Below are positions 35,905 through 45,641 of a DNA stretch of 64,000 bases, piece after piece (within the stretch, counting starts at the first letter, position 1; every line of letters begins with the position of its first letter). The stretch is from assembly GCA_028228555.1 (NCBI GenBank), contig JAOJBP010000001.1:62001-126000 (forward strand), given 5' to 3'. A model generated the notes under the pieces. That model searched no databases and was not told where the DNA came from. It saw only the letters and a list, made by a program, of their open reading frames with translations. Origin of the DNA: Candidatus Thioglobus sp. Lineage in GTDB: Bacteria; Pseudomonadota; Gammaproteobacteria; PS1; Pseudothioglobaceae. The position numbers and the translations under genes were made by a program.

Positions 35905-37278
35905 TTAAGACAAAATCCTAACCCTAAAAGTTTTACCTTTTAATTTATCATTTTGAATCTTCAAAAGCGCAGCTTTGACCAGGCCAGACTCCACAGCTAC
36001 GTAAGACCAATTACTGGAAACTGTAATTTTTCCAATGGCAGTACCTGGAATGCCATCTTTACCCGTTAGACCACCGACAATATCACCAGGACGAAGCTTT
36101 TGCTTTTTTCCGCCATCAATTTTAAGTGTTGTCATTTCTGGTCTTTTAATGGGCTTATCAAGATATGAATCACTTGGTAGTTCATCAGCAGTTACATCAA
36201 TCTCTAATGCATCCAACTTTCTTGTTTCTCTATCATTAAAAAAGGTTGCCGCAATACCACTTCGACCCGCTCTACCCGTTCGACCAATTCTATGAACATG
36301 TACTTCAGGATCGTGTGCGACATTAAAGTTCACGACCAAATCAAGCGCATCAATATCTAATCCACGCGCTGCAACATCAGTCGCCACTAAAACAGAAACA
36401 CTTTTATTAGAAAATCGAATTAACGCCTGATCGCGTTCTCGTTGCTCCAAATCACCATGAATGGCTAGCGCATAAAACCCATAATGTACAAGTTCGTCCG
36501 CCACATCTTGAGTGTCTAATTTGGTATTACAAAAAACCAGCGTTGATTCTGACTTATGCTTGGCCAACAATATACGCAAAGCATTCATGCGCTCATCATC
36601 AGTGTTGATTTGATAAAAATATTGCTTAATCGTTGATTCTTCATCAGTCGAAGGTGCGTTGACGACAACAGGATTATTCATAACTCGCATGGCAATATCT
36701 TCAATTTCTTGCGGGTAAGTAGCACTGAATAGCAATGTTTGACGATTATCAGGAATTTTTTCTACAATATCATCAATCGCATCTTGAAACCCCATATCCA
36801 GCATGCGATCTGCTTCATCAAGTACCAACATCTCAACATGGTCTAGCTTTAAAGTTTTCTTACGTAAGTGCTCCTCAATACGACCTGGGGTGCCGACAAC
36901 AATATGCGCTCCATGCTCTAGGGAGGCAATCTGAGGCCCAAACGGTGCACCGCCACAGAGTGTTAAAATTTTGATATTATGAATAGCCCTAGCTAGGTTA
37001 CGAATTTCTACAGAGACTTGGTCAGCTAACTCTCGAGTCGGGCATAAAACAATCGATTGGACCTTGTAAGATTTAACATTAAGCTTATGTAGTAAGCCCA
37101 AACCAAAAGCAGCTGTTTTTCCAGATCCAGTCTTACCTTGGCCAATCACATCTTTACCATCAAGGATCGCTGGCAAGCTTAATGCTTGAATAGGTGTCAT
37201 AGACTCATAGCCCAAGCTACCTAAGTTTTTTAATAGACCAGGATGTAGTTTTAATGAAGAAAAGTCGGATGTGCTCAC
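35905..37278 (-). CDS. dbpA: ATP-dependent RNA helicase DbpA
   Basis: The 457 residues equal the length of E. coli DbpA. The core has GQGKTGSGKTAAFG, PTRELADQV, TPGRI, VLDEADRMLDMGF, SATYP and HRIGRTGRAGRSG; the C-terminal 75 residues form the RNA-binding domain (KLRPGDIVGGLTG to VRIL) that recognises hairpin 92 of 23S rRNA in DbpA. It acts in large-subunit assembly. It is the second helicase in the window with this kind of RNA-binding domain (compare deaD). It converges with the unknown gene at 35488-35901. Confidence 0.95.
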   Translation of the reverse strand: MSTSDFSSLKLHPGLLKNLGSLGYESMTPIQALSLPAILDGKDVIGQGKTGSGKTAAFGLGLLHKLNVKSYKVQSIVLCPTRELADQVSVEIRNLARAIHNIKILTLCGGAPFGPQIASLEHGAHIVVGTPGRIEEHLRKKTLKLDHVEMLVLDEADRMLDMGFQDAIDDIVEKIPDNRQTLLFSATYPQEIEDIAMRVMNNPVVVNAPSTDEESTIKQYFYQINTDDERMNALRILLAKHKSESTLVFCNTKLDTQDVADELVHYGFYALAIHGDLEQRERDQALIRFSNKSVSVLVATDVAARGLDIDALDLVVNFNVAHDPEVHVHRIGRTGRAGRSGIAATFFNDRETRKLDALEIDVTADELPSDSYLDKPIKRPEMTTLKIDGGKKQKLRPGDIVGGLTGKDGIPGTAIGKITVSSNWSYVAVESGLVKAALLKIQNDKLKGKTFRVRILS

Positions 37279-37344
37279 AATGATAATACCAAAATAAATA
37301 TGGATTGAATTTTACACACTAAACCGACGTTAAAGGTACGCTCA

Positions 37345-37932
37345 CTAAATCCCAAAAGCTTTTTTAATACCGTCAAGAATCATATCAACAGCAATAATAG
37401 TGAGCAAAATTCCCATTAATCGCTCAATAGCTGCGAAAGCTTTATGACTAATATGACGGCTAAATTTTTCAGAAAAAATCAAAATTAACCCCACCAAACT
37501 CCAAGCCACTACTAATGCAATTCCCCAATCTACCCATCGATTAGGATCGTTTGCCATAATTAATATCACCGCTGCAATAGCTGAAGGACCTGCAATTAAT
37601 GGTATGGCTAATGGCACCACTAAAGGCTCACCCTTAGGCGTATTGGTAAAAATATCTTCAGAGCCAGAAAAAATCATTTTTAAAGAGATTAAAAACAATA
37701 CCACACCGCCTGCGACACCTAATGAAGATTCAGATATCTGTAATAATTGTAAAATATATTGACCTGAAAACATAAATAGCAACAAAACAAACAAAGCTAT
37801 TAACAACTCTCGAATAATAATAATTCGACGTCTTTGGGCTGGAATATTTTTTAGCAGAGCTAGAAAAATAGGAACGTTAGCAAAAGGATCCATGATTAGG
37901 AACAACAAAAAAATAGCGGAAGTAATGGTCAT
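37345..37932 (-). CDS. MarC-family integral membrane protein
   Basis: The 195-residue protein has six hydrophobic helices and MarC/UPF0056 motifs: LIMDPFANVPIFLALLK near the N-terminus, LLFMFSGQYILQLLQIS, LAIPLIAGPSAIAAVILI, and IERLMGILLTIIAVDMILDGIKKAF at the end. These proteins were once linked to multiple antibiotic resistance, but the link was withdrawn and their transport activity is undefined. It lies 67 bases upstream of dbpA, same strand, after the divergent 6S RNA region. Confidence 0.9.
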   Translation of the reverse strand: MTITSAIFLLFLIMDPFANVPIFLALLKNIPAQRRRIIIIRELLIALFVLLLFMFSGQYILQLLQISESSLGVAGGVVLFLISLKMIFSGSEDIFTNTPKGEPLVVPLAIPLIAGPSAIAAVILIMANDPNRWVDWGIALVVAWSLVGLILIFSEKFSRHISHKAFAAIERLMGILLTIIAVDMILDGIKKAFGI

Positions 37933-38123
37933 AGGATCTCCCTAGAGTAAATCGTTATGATATTGGCAGTAATCACAACAGTAAATGTTGTTTGATAAAA
38001 TCTAAATTTGAACCTTGTTAAAAATTTTGCGTCATGAGCGGCATCTACTTTTTAATTAAGACTCAACTGATTAATATTACACCTGTTAACGCCGAGTATA
38101 CGGCTTTATTTGTACAAAAAAGT

Positions 38124-38152
38124 TTGATATATGAAACGCAACAGGTGATAAT
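38124..38152 (+). promoter_or_regulatory. Promoter of 6S RNA
   Basis: TTGATA (38124-38129), a 17-base spacer and GATAAT (38147-38152) form a near-consensus sigma-70 promoter whose start would fall at about 38159-38160, right at the 5' end of the 6S RNA stem. Confidence 0.65.
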
Positions 38153-38159
38153 AATAAGT

Positions 38160-38333
38160 GTCTATTGTGTTCGTGGTTGGCCTTATTCCCCTGAGCCGAT
38201 AAATTAATAACTAAGGATATGAGATAGATTACTATTGTGCAAGCCCGCCTTGAAGTGGGAAGCCTGCGGTAATCTTCGAATTTCCGCCTTGAACCTTACT
38301 GGTTCAGGTTTAGGTCTCACGACACAATAGATT
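38160..38333 (+). ncRNA. ssrS: 6S RNA
   Basis: The stretch carries the conserved 6S block CCCCTGAGCCGATA (38189-38202), AGCCTGCGG (38261-38269) and CCTTGAACC with GGTTCAGG. A terminal stem forms between TCTATTGTGTTCGTG at the 5' end (38161-38175) and CACGACACAATAGA at the 3' end (38318-38331). Size, about 174 nt, and the place directly upstream of the fau/ygfA gene are as in other gammaproteobacteria. 6S binds sigma-70 RNA polymerase and holds it in stationary phase. The order of internal hairpins differs from E. coli. Confidence 0.88.
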
Positions 38334-38359
38334 TTAACTTCTTCGGCTATAATGCAAAT

Positions 38360-38911
38360 ATGAAAGCACTTCGCCAACTTCTTCGACAAAAAAGACTCAA
38401 CATCAATTCATCCGATCGCCTCAAATTTGCCAAACAATTATTATCTCAAGCTCAAAATATCGCAAATTTTACGAATGGTCAAAAAATTGCCATTTATTTA
38501 CCTAATAATGGCGAAATTGACACTAAATACCTACAAGAATTCCTTAAAAATCAAGAAATTAGCACTTATTTGCCGGTATTAGACGGTAAAAGTCTTAACT
38601 TTGCAAAGATTGGTGAAAATTTCAGAAATAATCAATATGGCATCCTGGAGCCAATTTCTACTGAAATTATTAGTGCGGAGCAGCTTGATATCTTATTTAT
38701 GCCATTAGTGGGTTTTGATAAAAATAAAAATCGTATTGGTATGGGTGGTGGATATTATGATCGCACGCTATTCTTTAAAAAGCAACAAAAAATGGTTAAA
38801 AAACCCATGCTTATCGGCTTAGCTTTTGATTGCCAGCAAGTAGAAAAGTTAGATGTACAAGATTGGGATGTGCCACTGGACACCATCATCACTCCTAGTC
38901 AAATTCTCTAA
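38360..38911 (+). CDS. fau: 5-Formyltetrahydrofolate cyclo-ligase (YgfA/Fau)
   Basis: The 183-residue enzyme has the N-terminal LRQLLRQKRL and the substrate and ATP motifs IAIYLPNNGEIDT and GMGGGYYDRTL near 131-141, then LIGLAFDCQQVEKLDVQDWDVPLDTIITP at the end. It turns 5-formyl-THF into 5,10-methenyl-THF and clears folate dead ends. It follows 6S RNA at 26 bases, the common ssrS-ygfA dicistron; it is probably read through from the 6S promoter. It ends 4 bases into the convergent hydroxylase gene. Confidence 0.95.
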   Translation: MKALRQLLRQKRLNINSSDRLKFAKQLLSQAQNIANFTNGQKIAIYLPNNGEIDTKYLQEFLKNQEISTYLPVLDGKSLNFAKIGENFRNNQYGILEPISTEIISAEQLDILFMPLVGFDKNKNRIGMGGGYYDRTLFFKKQQKMVKKPMLIGLAFDCQQVEKLDVQDWDVPLDTIITPSQIL

Positions 38912-40059
38912 GAATTACCCAGTGCGTGTTTTTGTAAGAATGATTTAAGCATAGGGTTTTCATTAATAATATTCATACCAAAGCCTCGTAGCCATCTTAA
39001 TGGCTCGTTGTTTTCTTTGTAGATCCAGTTTAGCCCTGTCATGGTTTTTGCCATAAGCTCATTATCTAATCTGCGCGCTCTGGCGTACTTTCTTAATGTT
39101 AAATAATTGCCTAAATTCTTATTATTACCTTCTAATTGTTTTGATAATTCTCTAACATCTGAAAAACCAAGATTAATACCTTGTCCAGCGAGTGGATGGA
39201 TATTATGCGCTGCATCACCAATGAGTGCCAAGCTTTCTTTTACATACTCGTTAGCACTTCGCTCAATCAATGGGAAAGACTGAATATCGCTAAGCACTTC
39301 AAACTCTCCAAAACGATATTCCACTGCCGCTGATAATCGCTTGGCAAATGCTGGCTTATCTAGGGCCATTAATTCGTCAGCTAAATCATTGTCTGCTGAC
39401 CAAACTATAGAAGCTTGGTTTTCGCCTAATGGCAAGAGTGCTACGATACTATCTGATAAGAATCGCTGCCAAGTTGTATTATTAAAACTTTGCGTTGATT
39501 TAACATTGCAAATAATGGCTTTTTGCTGATAATTATTTTCACTAAAACTAATATTGGCCAAATTGCGAATGTTAGATCGAGCGCCATCTGCTCCAATAAG
39601 CAACTGACAGTTTAGGGATTGCTTATTATTTAACTGAAGCTGATAGCCTGCTGTCGTTTTTTCTATACTCTCTAGCTTGGTACCAATAAATTCAATATCG
39701 GTTTTTTCCAATGCTCCAAACAATGCAGACTGAATGGCATCATTCTCAATAATATAACCTAAATGAGGTATGTTTTCATCATGAGCGTGAAAATCTAACG
39801 CTCCATGTGAGTTTTGGTCCCATACTTGGGTATGAGAAAATGCATGTTTACGTTTAATGAAATCCCAAGCATTGATGTCTTTTAACAATTGCTCAGAGCT
39901 TGGAGTGATTGCGCTTACACGCGAATGAAATTCTTTATTTAGTGTTGGGTTTGGGTTATTGGGCTCAATGATGGCAATTTTATAATCAGTTTTAGCCATC
40001 GATAAAGCAAAGGCCTGGCCTGCCATACCGCCACCAACAATAATAATGTCGTATGTCAC
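38908..40059 (-). CDS. UbiH/UbiF/VisC-family FAD hydroxylase
   Basis: The 383-residue monooxygenase begins MTYDIIIVGGGMAGQAFALS (FAD GxGxxG) and has the DG motif LLIGADGARSNIR and the GDAAHNIHPLAGQGINLGF motif of the ubiquinone hydroxylases. It hydroxylates the ubiquinone ring at one position; UbiH, UbiF, UbiI and VisC cannot be separated here by eye. It overlaps the pmbA stop by four bases. Overlapping stops with fau downstream show a packed region without spacers. Confidence 0.9.
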   Translation of the reverse strand: MTYDIIIVGGGMAGQAFALSMAKTDYKIAIIEPNNPNPTLNKEFHSRVSAITPSSEQLLKDINAWDFIKRKHAFSHTQVWDQNSHGALDFHAHDENIPHLGYIIENDAIQSALFGALEKTDIEFIGTKLESIEKTTAGYQLQLNNKQSLNCQLLIGADGARSNIRNLANISFSENNYQQKAIICNVKSTQSFNNTTWQRFLSDSIVALLPLGENQASIVWSADNDLADELMALDKPAFAKRLSAAVEYRFGEFEVLSDIQSFPLIERSANEYVKESLALIGDAAHNIHPLAGQGINLGFSDVRELSKQLEGNNKNLGNYLTLRKYARARRLDNELMAKTMTGLNWIYKENNEPLRWLRGFGMNIINENPMLKSFLQKHALGNS

Positions 40060-41375
40060 TCAGTATCCCCAGCTATTGTCATTTGATTAATCAATACAGA
40101 CCCAACTTTGATATTACCTCGATAATCCACATCTGTGCCCACGTGCTCAATACCCAGCAACATGTCTTTCAGATTTCCCGCAATAGTGATGCCGGATACT
40201 GGATATTGTATTTCACCATTTTCAACCCAAAAACCTGTTGCTCCGCGAGAATAGTCACCCGTCGTTCCATTCACGCCTTGACCCATCAGCTCTGTTACCA
40301 CTAAACCTTTATTCATGAGTTTGATCATGTCATCTAAGTCGCCAGTAAACTGATGTTCAATAATTAAATTATTAACACCGCCAGAGTTGGCCGTTGTTTT
40401 TAAACCTAGCTGATTAGCTGAATATTGACTAAGCACATAGCTTTTAACTTGGCCATTTTCAACAAAGTATTGCTGACGCTTTAAGACGCCATCACGATCA
40501 AAAGCTTTGGCGCCAATCGTTTTTTTAGAAAATGGTTTTTCTAGGATAGAAATACTTTCAGGCAAAATTAACTTATCAATACTGTCTAATAAAAAAGTAG
40601 CTTTTTTATACTGGCTCGCGCCGCTTAATGCGCCAATTAACTTTGAAAAAAGTCCACTTGAAACCCTTGGGGAAAATATTACTGGACATTTTTGCGATGC
40701 TAAAGATCTAGCACCTAACTTACTAATAGCAAGCTTTGCAACACGATCTCCCACCCATTCTGGCGCTTGTAAATCTTGTGCATCCAAAGCTACTGTATAC
40801 TCATAAGCCGTCTGCATATCTTTATCTTGTTTGGCAATAACGCTACAATTAAGTGAATGTCTGGCGCCTTTTTGAACGCTCATCATGCCGTTAGAATTGG
40901 CATACAAGCCCTCACCTTGATAACTAGACACCTCGGCACCATCAGAATTATCAATAGCACCGTGTTCTAGTGCTTGCGCTTCGCAACGAGTCGCTAAATC
41001 AATGCTATGACTCGGGTCTAATTCCCAAGGATGGTACATGTCAAGATCAGGCACATCAAAAGCCATTAACTCTTTTGGCGCTAAACCACTGAATGGATCA
41101 TTCTGAGTATATTTTGCAATAAGACAAGCAGATTCAACAGCTTTTAGAATACCGCCTTCACTTAGATCAACACTTGAAGTATGGCCTTTAGCTTGGCCCA
41201 GATAAACATTAATATCAAGTGATTTATCAAGATGATACTCTAAGGTTTCAACTTTACCTAAACGCACCGCAGTAGAAACTCCTGAACTTGCGCTTAAAGA
41301 AATTTCATAGCCACTCACCTTGTGGCGCTTGAGCGCTTGAATGACTTGTTGTGCTGTTTGCTCTAATGATATCAT
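40056..41375 (-). CDS. pmbA: PmbA/TldE-family metalloprotease subunit
   Basis: The 439-residue protein shows the PmbA signature: SGVSTAVRLGKVETLEYH, GYTSSVDLSEGG-like HTSSVDLS, AMDCEAQALEHGAIDNSDGAEVSSYQ region, and the C-terminal GVNGTTGDYSRGATGFWVENGEIQYPV. With TldD it matures peptide antibiotics such as microcin B17 and degrades CcdA in E. coli. It lacks the HExxH that TldD carries, so it is TldE-like. tldD is not in the window, so the partner must be elsewhere. Confidence 0.93.
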   Translation of the reverse strand: MISLEQTAQQVIQALKRHKVSGYEISLSASSGVSTAVRLGKVETLEYHLDKSLDINVYLGQAKGHTSSVDLSEGGILKAVESACLIAKYTQNDPFSGLAPKELMAFDVPDLDMYHPWELDPSHSIDLATRCEAQALEHGAIDNSDGAEVSSYQGEGLYANSNGMMSVQKGARHSLNCSVIAKQDKDMQTAYEYTVALDAQDLQAPEWVGDRVAKLAISKLGARSLASQKCPVIFSPRVSSGLFSKLIGALSGASQYKKATFLLDSIDKLILPESISILEKPFSKKTIGAKAFDRDGVLKRQQYFVENGQVKSYVLSQYSANQLGLKTTANSGGVNNLIIEHQFTGDLDDMIKLMNKGLVVTELMGQGVNGTTGDYSRGATGFWVENGEIQYPVSGITIAGNLKDMLLGIEHVGTDVDYRGNIKVGSVLINQMTIAGDTE

Positions 41376-41378
41376 GGG

Positions 41379-42212
41379 CTAGGTCAGGTAGTCTAAATCA
41401 GTTGGTTTTTTGAATATATTTATATTTTTGGGATTATGTGTATTAGGCATAGAGTTATTAATATGATTTTTTAATTCATCCGATTTCATTATATGTTCGC
41501 TAAAATTATTATGTCCATGTAGATTTGCAGTGATCATAGTGCTAATCGGCATCCATAAAGCAGAGATACCCAGGCCAATAATCATCACCCCTGAAGTTTT
41601 TCTTACCCACGGCTTTTGAATCAAATTCATTAATTGGTTAGACAAACTGGCCATTATTAACAAGCTCGGCAATGTACCTAAACCAAAGGCCAACATGATC
41701 AGCCCACCTTGTGCAGCTGAGCCAGATATAATAGCAAAACTTAAGGCGCTATAAACCAAACCACAAGGGATTCCACCCCATAACAGACCTGTAAAAAAAG
41801 CACCTTTTAAATCTTTAATAGGTAAAAATCGCTTAGACAATGGCTGTAGAATTGCCCAAAATTTAGCACCTATATTTTCTATAAATTGAATGCCTGATGA
41901 CCAGTTTGCGATATACAAGCCAACCATAATCATCAACACGCCTGAGAAAATTCTTAGCGCCTTATCAAACAGGTTCATTTGCAATGTTTGCGACAATATA
42001 GCACCCAACATACCAAATATAAGACCTATTAGGATGTAGCTTAGAATTCGACCAATATTATAGTTAAGATGAAAAAGGGCAACTTTTTTAGGATTTGATT
42101 TGATTTCTGGATCAAGTCCCGCTGTAAGCATAGCAACCACACCACCGCACATGCCCAGACAGTGTACGCCACCTAGCAAACCCATTAAAAATACACTGAT
42201 CAGAATATCCAT
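41379..42212 (-). CDS. Sulfite exporter TauE/SafE-like (UreH/DsbD_2) membrane protein
   Basis: The 277-residue protein starts MDILISVFLMGLLGGVHCLGMCGG, with the conserved HCxGMCGG motif of the UreH/DsbD_2 clan, and has about six helices; a hydrophilic His/Asn-rich tail follows (MPNTHNPKNIN, HGHNN). In other gammaproteobacteria a homologue lies beside cbb3 oxidase genes (ccoNOPQGHIS). Here the tail and the position next to corC suggest a metal or thiol-redox role; copper delivery is a possible guess. It starts within the corC stop (TGATG). Confidence 0.82.
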   Translation of the reverse strand: MDILISVFLMGLLGGVHCLGMCGGVVAMLTAGLDPEIKSNPKKVALFHLNYNIGRILSYILIGLIFGMLGAILSQTLQMNLFDKALRIFSGVLMIMVGLYIANWSSGIQFIENIGAKFWAILQPLSKRFLPIKDLKGAFFTGLLWGGIPCGLVYSALSFAIISGSAAQGGLIMLAFGLGTLPSLLIMASLSNQLMNLIQKPWVRKTSGVMIIGLGISALWMPISTMITANLHGHNNFSEHIMKSDELKNHINNSMPNTHNPKNINIFKKPTDLDYLT

Positions 42213-43060
42213 CAGTCCTTGTTTTGAATAGTTAAACGCTCCACTTCAAGCAAATGAATGCGACGAGAATCTGTCTTTAAAACTTTAAATTTAAAGCCCT
42301 GTAATCTAATTTCATCCATTTGCTCAGGCAAACGCGTGAATCCTGCAATAACAACTCCGGCAACTGTATCAATATTTTCAGCCGATAGTCGAACATCAAA
42401 AAATTCTTCGAATTCTTCAATAGCTGTATTGGCTTTTAATAAAAAGCGCCCATCACCAAAATCGATAATATTATCTTCTTCAAAATCGTGCTCATCTTCA
42501 ATTTCACCAACAATTTGCTCCAATACATCCTCTAATGTTACTAAGCCTGCGATTTCACCGTATTCGTCCATCACAATAGCTATGTGTGATTTTTTTTGCT
42601 GAAAAATTCTCAGTAAGGCGCCTAAAGTTTTACTTTCAGGCACCAAGATCGCACTACGTAAATACTCTTTGTAGTTAAACTCACTGAGCTTATCGCCTGC
42701 TAAATAGCTTAACAAGTCTTTGGCTAAAATGACGCCTTGAATTTTATGGCGCTTTGAATCAATAATTGGAAAACGCGAGTGGGCCGACTTAATCATGATG
42801 TCAAGCAACCCTTTGGTGTCAGTATTGTGCTCAATGGTTACCATTTTTGATTTTGGGACCATGACATCACGCACTTCCATATTTTCTAGCTGCATCGTGC
42901 CTTCGATGATACTGCGACTATGGGAATCAATAATATGACTCTCTTCGGCTTCTTTTAGAGCTTGTACAAGCTCTTCACTTGAAGCAAGAGGTGCGTGAAA
43001 AAATTTCTTGTTTAGTCTTTGTAAAAAAGACTGTGTCGACGGAGGCTGTTCTTCGTTCAT
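42212..43060 (-). CDS. corC: CorC/HlyC-type CBS-domain protein
   Basis: The 282-residue soluble protein has the CBS pair at about 65-185 (MEVRDVMVPKSKM, VSLEHN-like TIEHNTDTKG, FPIIDSKRHKIQGVILAKDLL, HIAIVMDEYGEIAGLVTLEDVLEQIVGEIEDEHD) and the CorC/HlyC domain after it with DDGRFLLKANTAIEEFEEFF. It is linked to Mg and Co efflux; CorC/YbeX. In E. coli it sits with ybeY and lnt; here it precedes the TauE-like gene. Other neighbours do not help. Confidence 0.92.
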   Translation of the reverse strand: MNEEQPPSTQSFLQRLNKKFFHAPLASSEELVQALKEAEESHIIDSHSRSIIEGTMQLENMEVRDVMVPKSKMVTIEHNTDTKGLLDIMIKSAHSRFPIIDSKRHKIQGVILAKDLLSYLAGDKLSEFNYKEYLRSAILVPESKTLGALLRIFQQKKSHIAIVMDEYGEIAGLVTLEDVLEQIVGEIEDEHDFEEDNIIDFGDGRFLLKANTAIEEFEEFFDVRLSAENIDTVAGVVIAGFTRLPEQMDEIRLQGFKFKVLKTDSRRIHLLEVERLTIQNKD

Positions 43061-43098
43061 TTACTTTTATTTAGATTAAAGGACTATTTTACCAAAAA

Positions 43099-43395
43099 TT
43101 AGGATTTTTTGCCACTACGCATTTTCTTACCCTGAGCTGCGCGTTCTTTTCGCACCTCTTTAGGATCAGCAATTAATGGTCTATATATTTCAACTCGATC
43201 TTTTTCACGTAAGATGGTATCCAATTTGACAATTTTCCCAAAAATACCAGTCTTATTTCGAGTTAAATTTATTTGAGGATAAGTCTCTAATATGCCTGAC
43301 AATTCTATCGCCTGTTTAAGTGTTGTATCGGCATCAACCTCTAAGTCAAGCAATGTTTGCTTGTCTTCTAGCGCATAGGCAACCTCAATATGCAT
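43099..43395 (-). CDS. rnfH: RnfH-family ubiquitin-fold protein
   Basis: The 98-residue protein begins [13 protein letters not shown] and has VDADTTLKQAIELSGILE, GIFGKIVKLDTILREKDRVEIYRPLIADPKEVRKERA, which is the UPF0125/RnfH beta-grasp fold, plus a basic tail (KKMRSGKKS). RnfH was named for its link to the Rnf electron complex; in many genomes it lies with ratA and smpB. Here it overlaps the stop of hisA by 1 base and its role is not known. Confidence 0.92.
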   Translation of the reverse strand: MHIEVAYALEDKQTLLDLEVDADTTLKQAIELSGILETYPQINLTRNKTGIFGKIVKLDTILREKDRVEIYRPLIADPKEVRKERAAQGKKMRSGKKS

Positions 43396-44129
43396 TAGCT
43401 TTTTTGGTCACACAAAAGTTGTGCTTTGGCAAAATCTAGTGTGCCTTCATAAATAGCACGACCCGTAATAGCGCCACTAATACCATGGTGCGCTTCTACT
43501 AGTAAATTGCTAATATCAGTCATATTAGTGATACCGCCAGAGGCAATAATATCAATCGATGTTTGCTTAGCTAAGTCGGCAGTTGCTTCAACATTAACAC
43601 CTTGCATCATGCCGTCACGTGCAATATCAGTATAGACAATAGAGCTAACACCGTCCTGTTCGAATTTTTTTGACAACTCAACCACATGTAAATCTGTTTG
43701 TTTAGCCCAACCTTCAGTTGCTACTAAACCATTGTTAGCATCTAAACCTACAATAACCTTTCCAGGAAATTCATGACACAATTCAGAGACAAATTCAGGA
43801 TGTGTAACAGCCATAGTGCCTATTATTAAATAGCTAATTCCCGCTTCAATATAAGTATTTGCAATTTGCATATTACGAATACCGCCACCAATTTGCACTG
43901 GTAGATTCGGAAACTCTTTGGTAATTTGGGTCACACTAGTGGCGTTAATAGGCTTACCCTCAAAGGCACCATTTAAATCTACTAGGTGAAGGCGTTTTGC
44001 ACCTTGATTAACCCATTGAGCTGCCATTTCAACAGGATTGTCTGAAAACACAGTCGTATCGTCCATCAACCCTTGTCTTAAGCGTACACATTGCCCATCT
44101 TTCAAATCAATTGCGGGAATAATTACCAT
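43395..44129 (-). CDS. hisA: Phosphoribosylformimino-5-aminoimidazole carboxamide ribotide isomerase
   Basis: The 244-residue TIM barrel has Asp8 in [17 protein letters not shown] and the second catalytic acid in [15 protein letters not shown] (near 127), with GGIRN and ASGGIT phosphate loops. It is a monofunctional HisA of histidine synthesis. It sits between comM and rnfH, away from the other his genes seen here at 13-17 kb, so the pathway is split over at least two loci. It starts 6 bases after comM. Confidence 0.95.
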   Translation of the reverse strand: MVIIPAIDLKDGQCVRLRQGLMDDTTVFSDNPVEMAAQWVNQGAKRLHLVDLNGAFEGKPINATSVTQITKEFPNLPVQIGGGIRNMQIANTYIEAGISYLIIGTMAVTHPEFVSELCHEFPGKVIVGLDANNGLVATEGWAKQTDLHVVELSKKFEQDGVSSIVYTDIARDGMMQGVNVEATADLAKQTSIDIIASGGITNMTDISNLLVEAHHGISGAITGRAIYEGTLDFAKAQLLCDQKS

Positions 44130-44135
44130 TTTTTT

Positions 44136-45641
44136 CTATCCATTATGTCGCCGATACCCAATTGCTTCAATCAAATGACTTTGCTCAACTGCCTGAGCAT
44201 GATCTAAATCCGCAATGGTTCTAGCGACTTTTAAAATTCTATGATAAGCTCTTGCTGAAAGATGTAGTTTGTCAATCACACTCTCTAACAATTGCCTATT
44301 CTCTTTGTTCAAAACAATCAAGTTATCAACCTCATCTGGACTAAGACGATCATTTAATTTACCTTGTCTATTTATCTGTATATTATAGCAATCTAATACA
44401 CGTGCCCTGATGGTTTCGCTACTTTCTATTTGTTCGTTTTTTTGACTCAACAACACCTCTTTTGGCAGTGGTGGAACCTCTAAAACCATATCAATACGAT
44501 CTAGTAACGGACCGGAAATCTTGACATGGTATTTACTAATTTGATCTTCTGTGCAATGACACTTACTCGTACCATCTCCAAAATAGCCGCATGGACAAGG
44601 ATTCATAGCAGCGATTAATTGAAAATTTGCCGGAAAAGTTACCTGTTGTTGAGCGCGAGAAACATGCACTTCACCACTCTCCAAAGGCTGTCTTAAGGTT
44701 TCTAAAACGTGACGAGGAAACTCAGGCAGCTCATCTAAAAATAACACACCTTCATGTGCCAAAGAAATCTCTCCCGGCTTAGGAGCAGACCCACCGCCTA
44801 CCAATGATACTGCTGAGGATGAATGATGAGGAGATCGAAAAGCTCGAATATACATTTGGGTATTGTCTAACATTTTTCCAGCTACGGAATAAATAGATGC
44901 CTTTTGTAAGGCTTTTTCACAGCTCAAAGGTGGCATAATCGAAGGGAGTCTTTCTGCCAACATAGTTTTTCCAGAGCCTGGAGTCCCGCGCAACAGGATG
45001 TTATGTCCTCCACTTGCAGCAACCTCTAATGCTCTCTTTGCCTGATACTGACCTTTAACTTGTGAATAATCCTTAGTATAAGTTACTTGATGATCAACAT
45101 TGACTTGACAATTTTCAGGTTCACCGATTCCAGATAAAAACTCACACACTTTTAATAAATGTTTCGCTGGGAATATTTTTGCCTGCTCCACTAAAGCACA
45201 TTGTTCAAAATCATCAACAGGGATAACAATATTATGCTTTGCATTATGCCCTTCAATAATAGCTGGCAACAAGCCCTCTGTGGTGTGAAGCAGACCATCT
45301 AGTCCCAATTCTCCATAAAATTCAAATTGACTCACATCAACGCTGGGTTTAATTTGACCAGATGCTAATAATACGCCCAATGCGATTGGTAAGTCATAAC
45401 GCCCACCTCGCTTAGGAAGATTGGCCGGTGCCAAACTGACAGTAATACGTCCACTGGGTAGTTTAAAGTTTGAATTAATCAATGCTGAGCGAACTCGATC
45501 TTTACTTTCTTTAACGGCGCCTTCTGGCAAGCCCACAATAGAAAAACCAGGCAATCCTCCAGAAATATGCACTTCAATTATAACTACTGGCGCATCAAGC
45601 CCTGTAGAAGCACGCGTAAAAACTTTGGCCAGTTGACTCAT
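44136..45641 (-). CDS. comM: ComM/YifB Mg-chelatase-like AAA ATPase
   Basis: The ATG at 45641 is chosen, with GGAG five bases upstream; it overlaps the tsaD stop as ATGA. The 501-residue protein has an N-terminal ChlI domain ([37 protein letters not shown]), Walker [19 protein letters not shown] near 215, Walker [17 protein letters not shown], and the C-terminal Mg-chelatase domain ending GYRRH. ComM is a hexameric helicase aiding branch migration in natural transformation. Its presence suggests the organism or its ancestors could take up DNA, although no pilus genes are in view. Confidence 0.92.
   Translation of the reverse strand: MSQLAKVFTRASTGLDAPVVIIEVHISGGLPGFSIVGLPEGAVKESKDRVRSALINSNFKLPSGRITVSLAPANLPKRGGRYDLPIALGVLLASGQIKPSVDVSQFEFYGELGLDGLLHTTEGLLPAIIEGHNAKHNIVIPVDDFEQCALVEQAKIFPAKHLLKVCEFLSGIGEPENCQVNVDHQVTYTKDYSQVKGQYQAKRALEVAASGGHNILLRGTPGSGKTMLAERLPSIMPPLSCEKALQKASIYSVAGKMLDNTQMYIRAFRSPHHSSSAVSLVGGGSAPKPGEISLAHEGVLFLDELPEFPRHVLETLRQPLESGEVHVSRAQQQVTFPANFQLIAAMNPCPCGYFGDGTSKCHCTEDQISKYHVKISGPLLDRIDMVLEVPPLPKEVLLSQKNEQIESSETIRARVLDCYNIQINRQGKLNDRLSPDEVDNLIVLNKENRQLLESVIDKLHLSARAYHRILKVARTIADLDHAQAVEQSHLIEAIGYRRHNG

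Noticed and set aside
38204-38389. 61-codon minus frame across the 6S RNA
   Set aside because: Lies on the complement of a structured RNA and runs into fau; no start signal.
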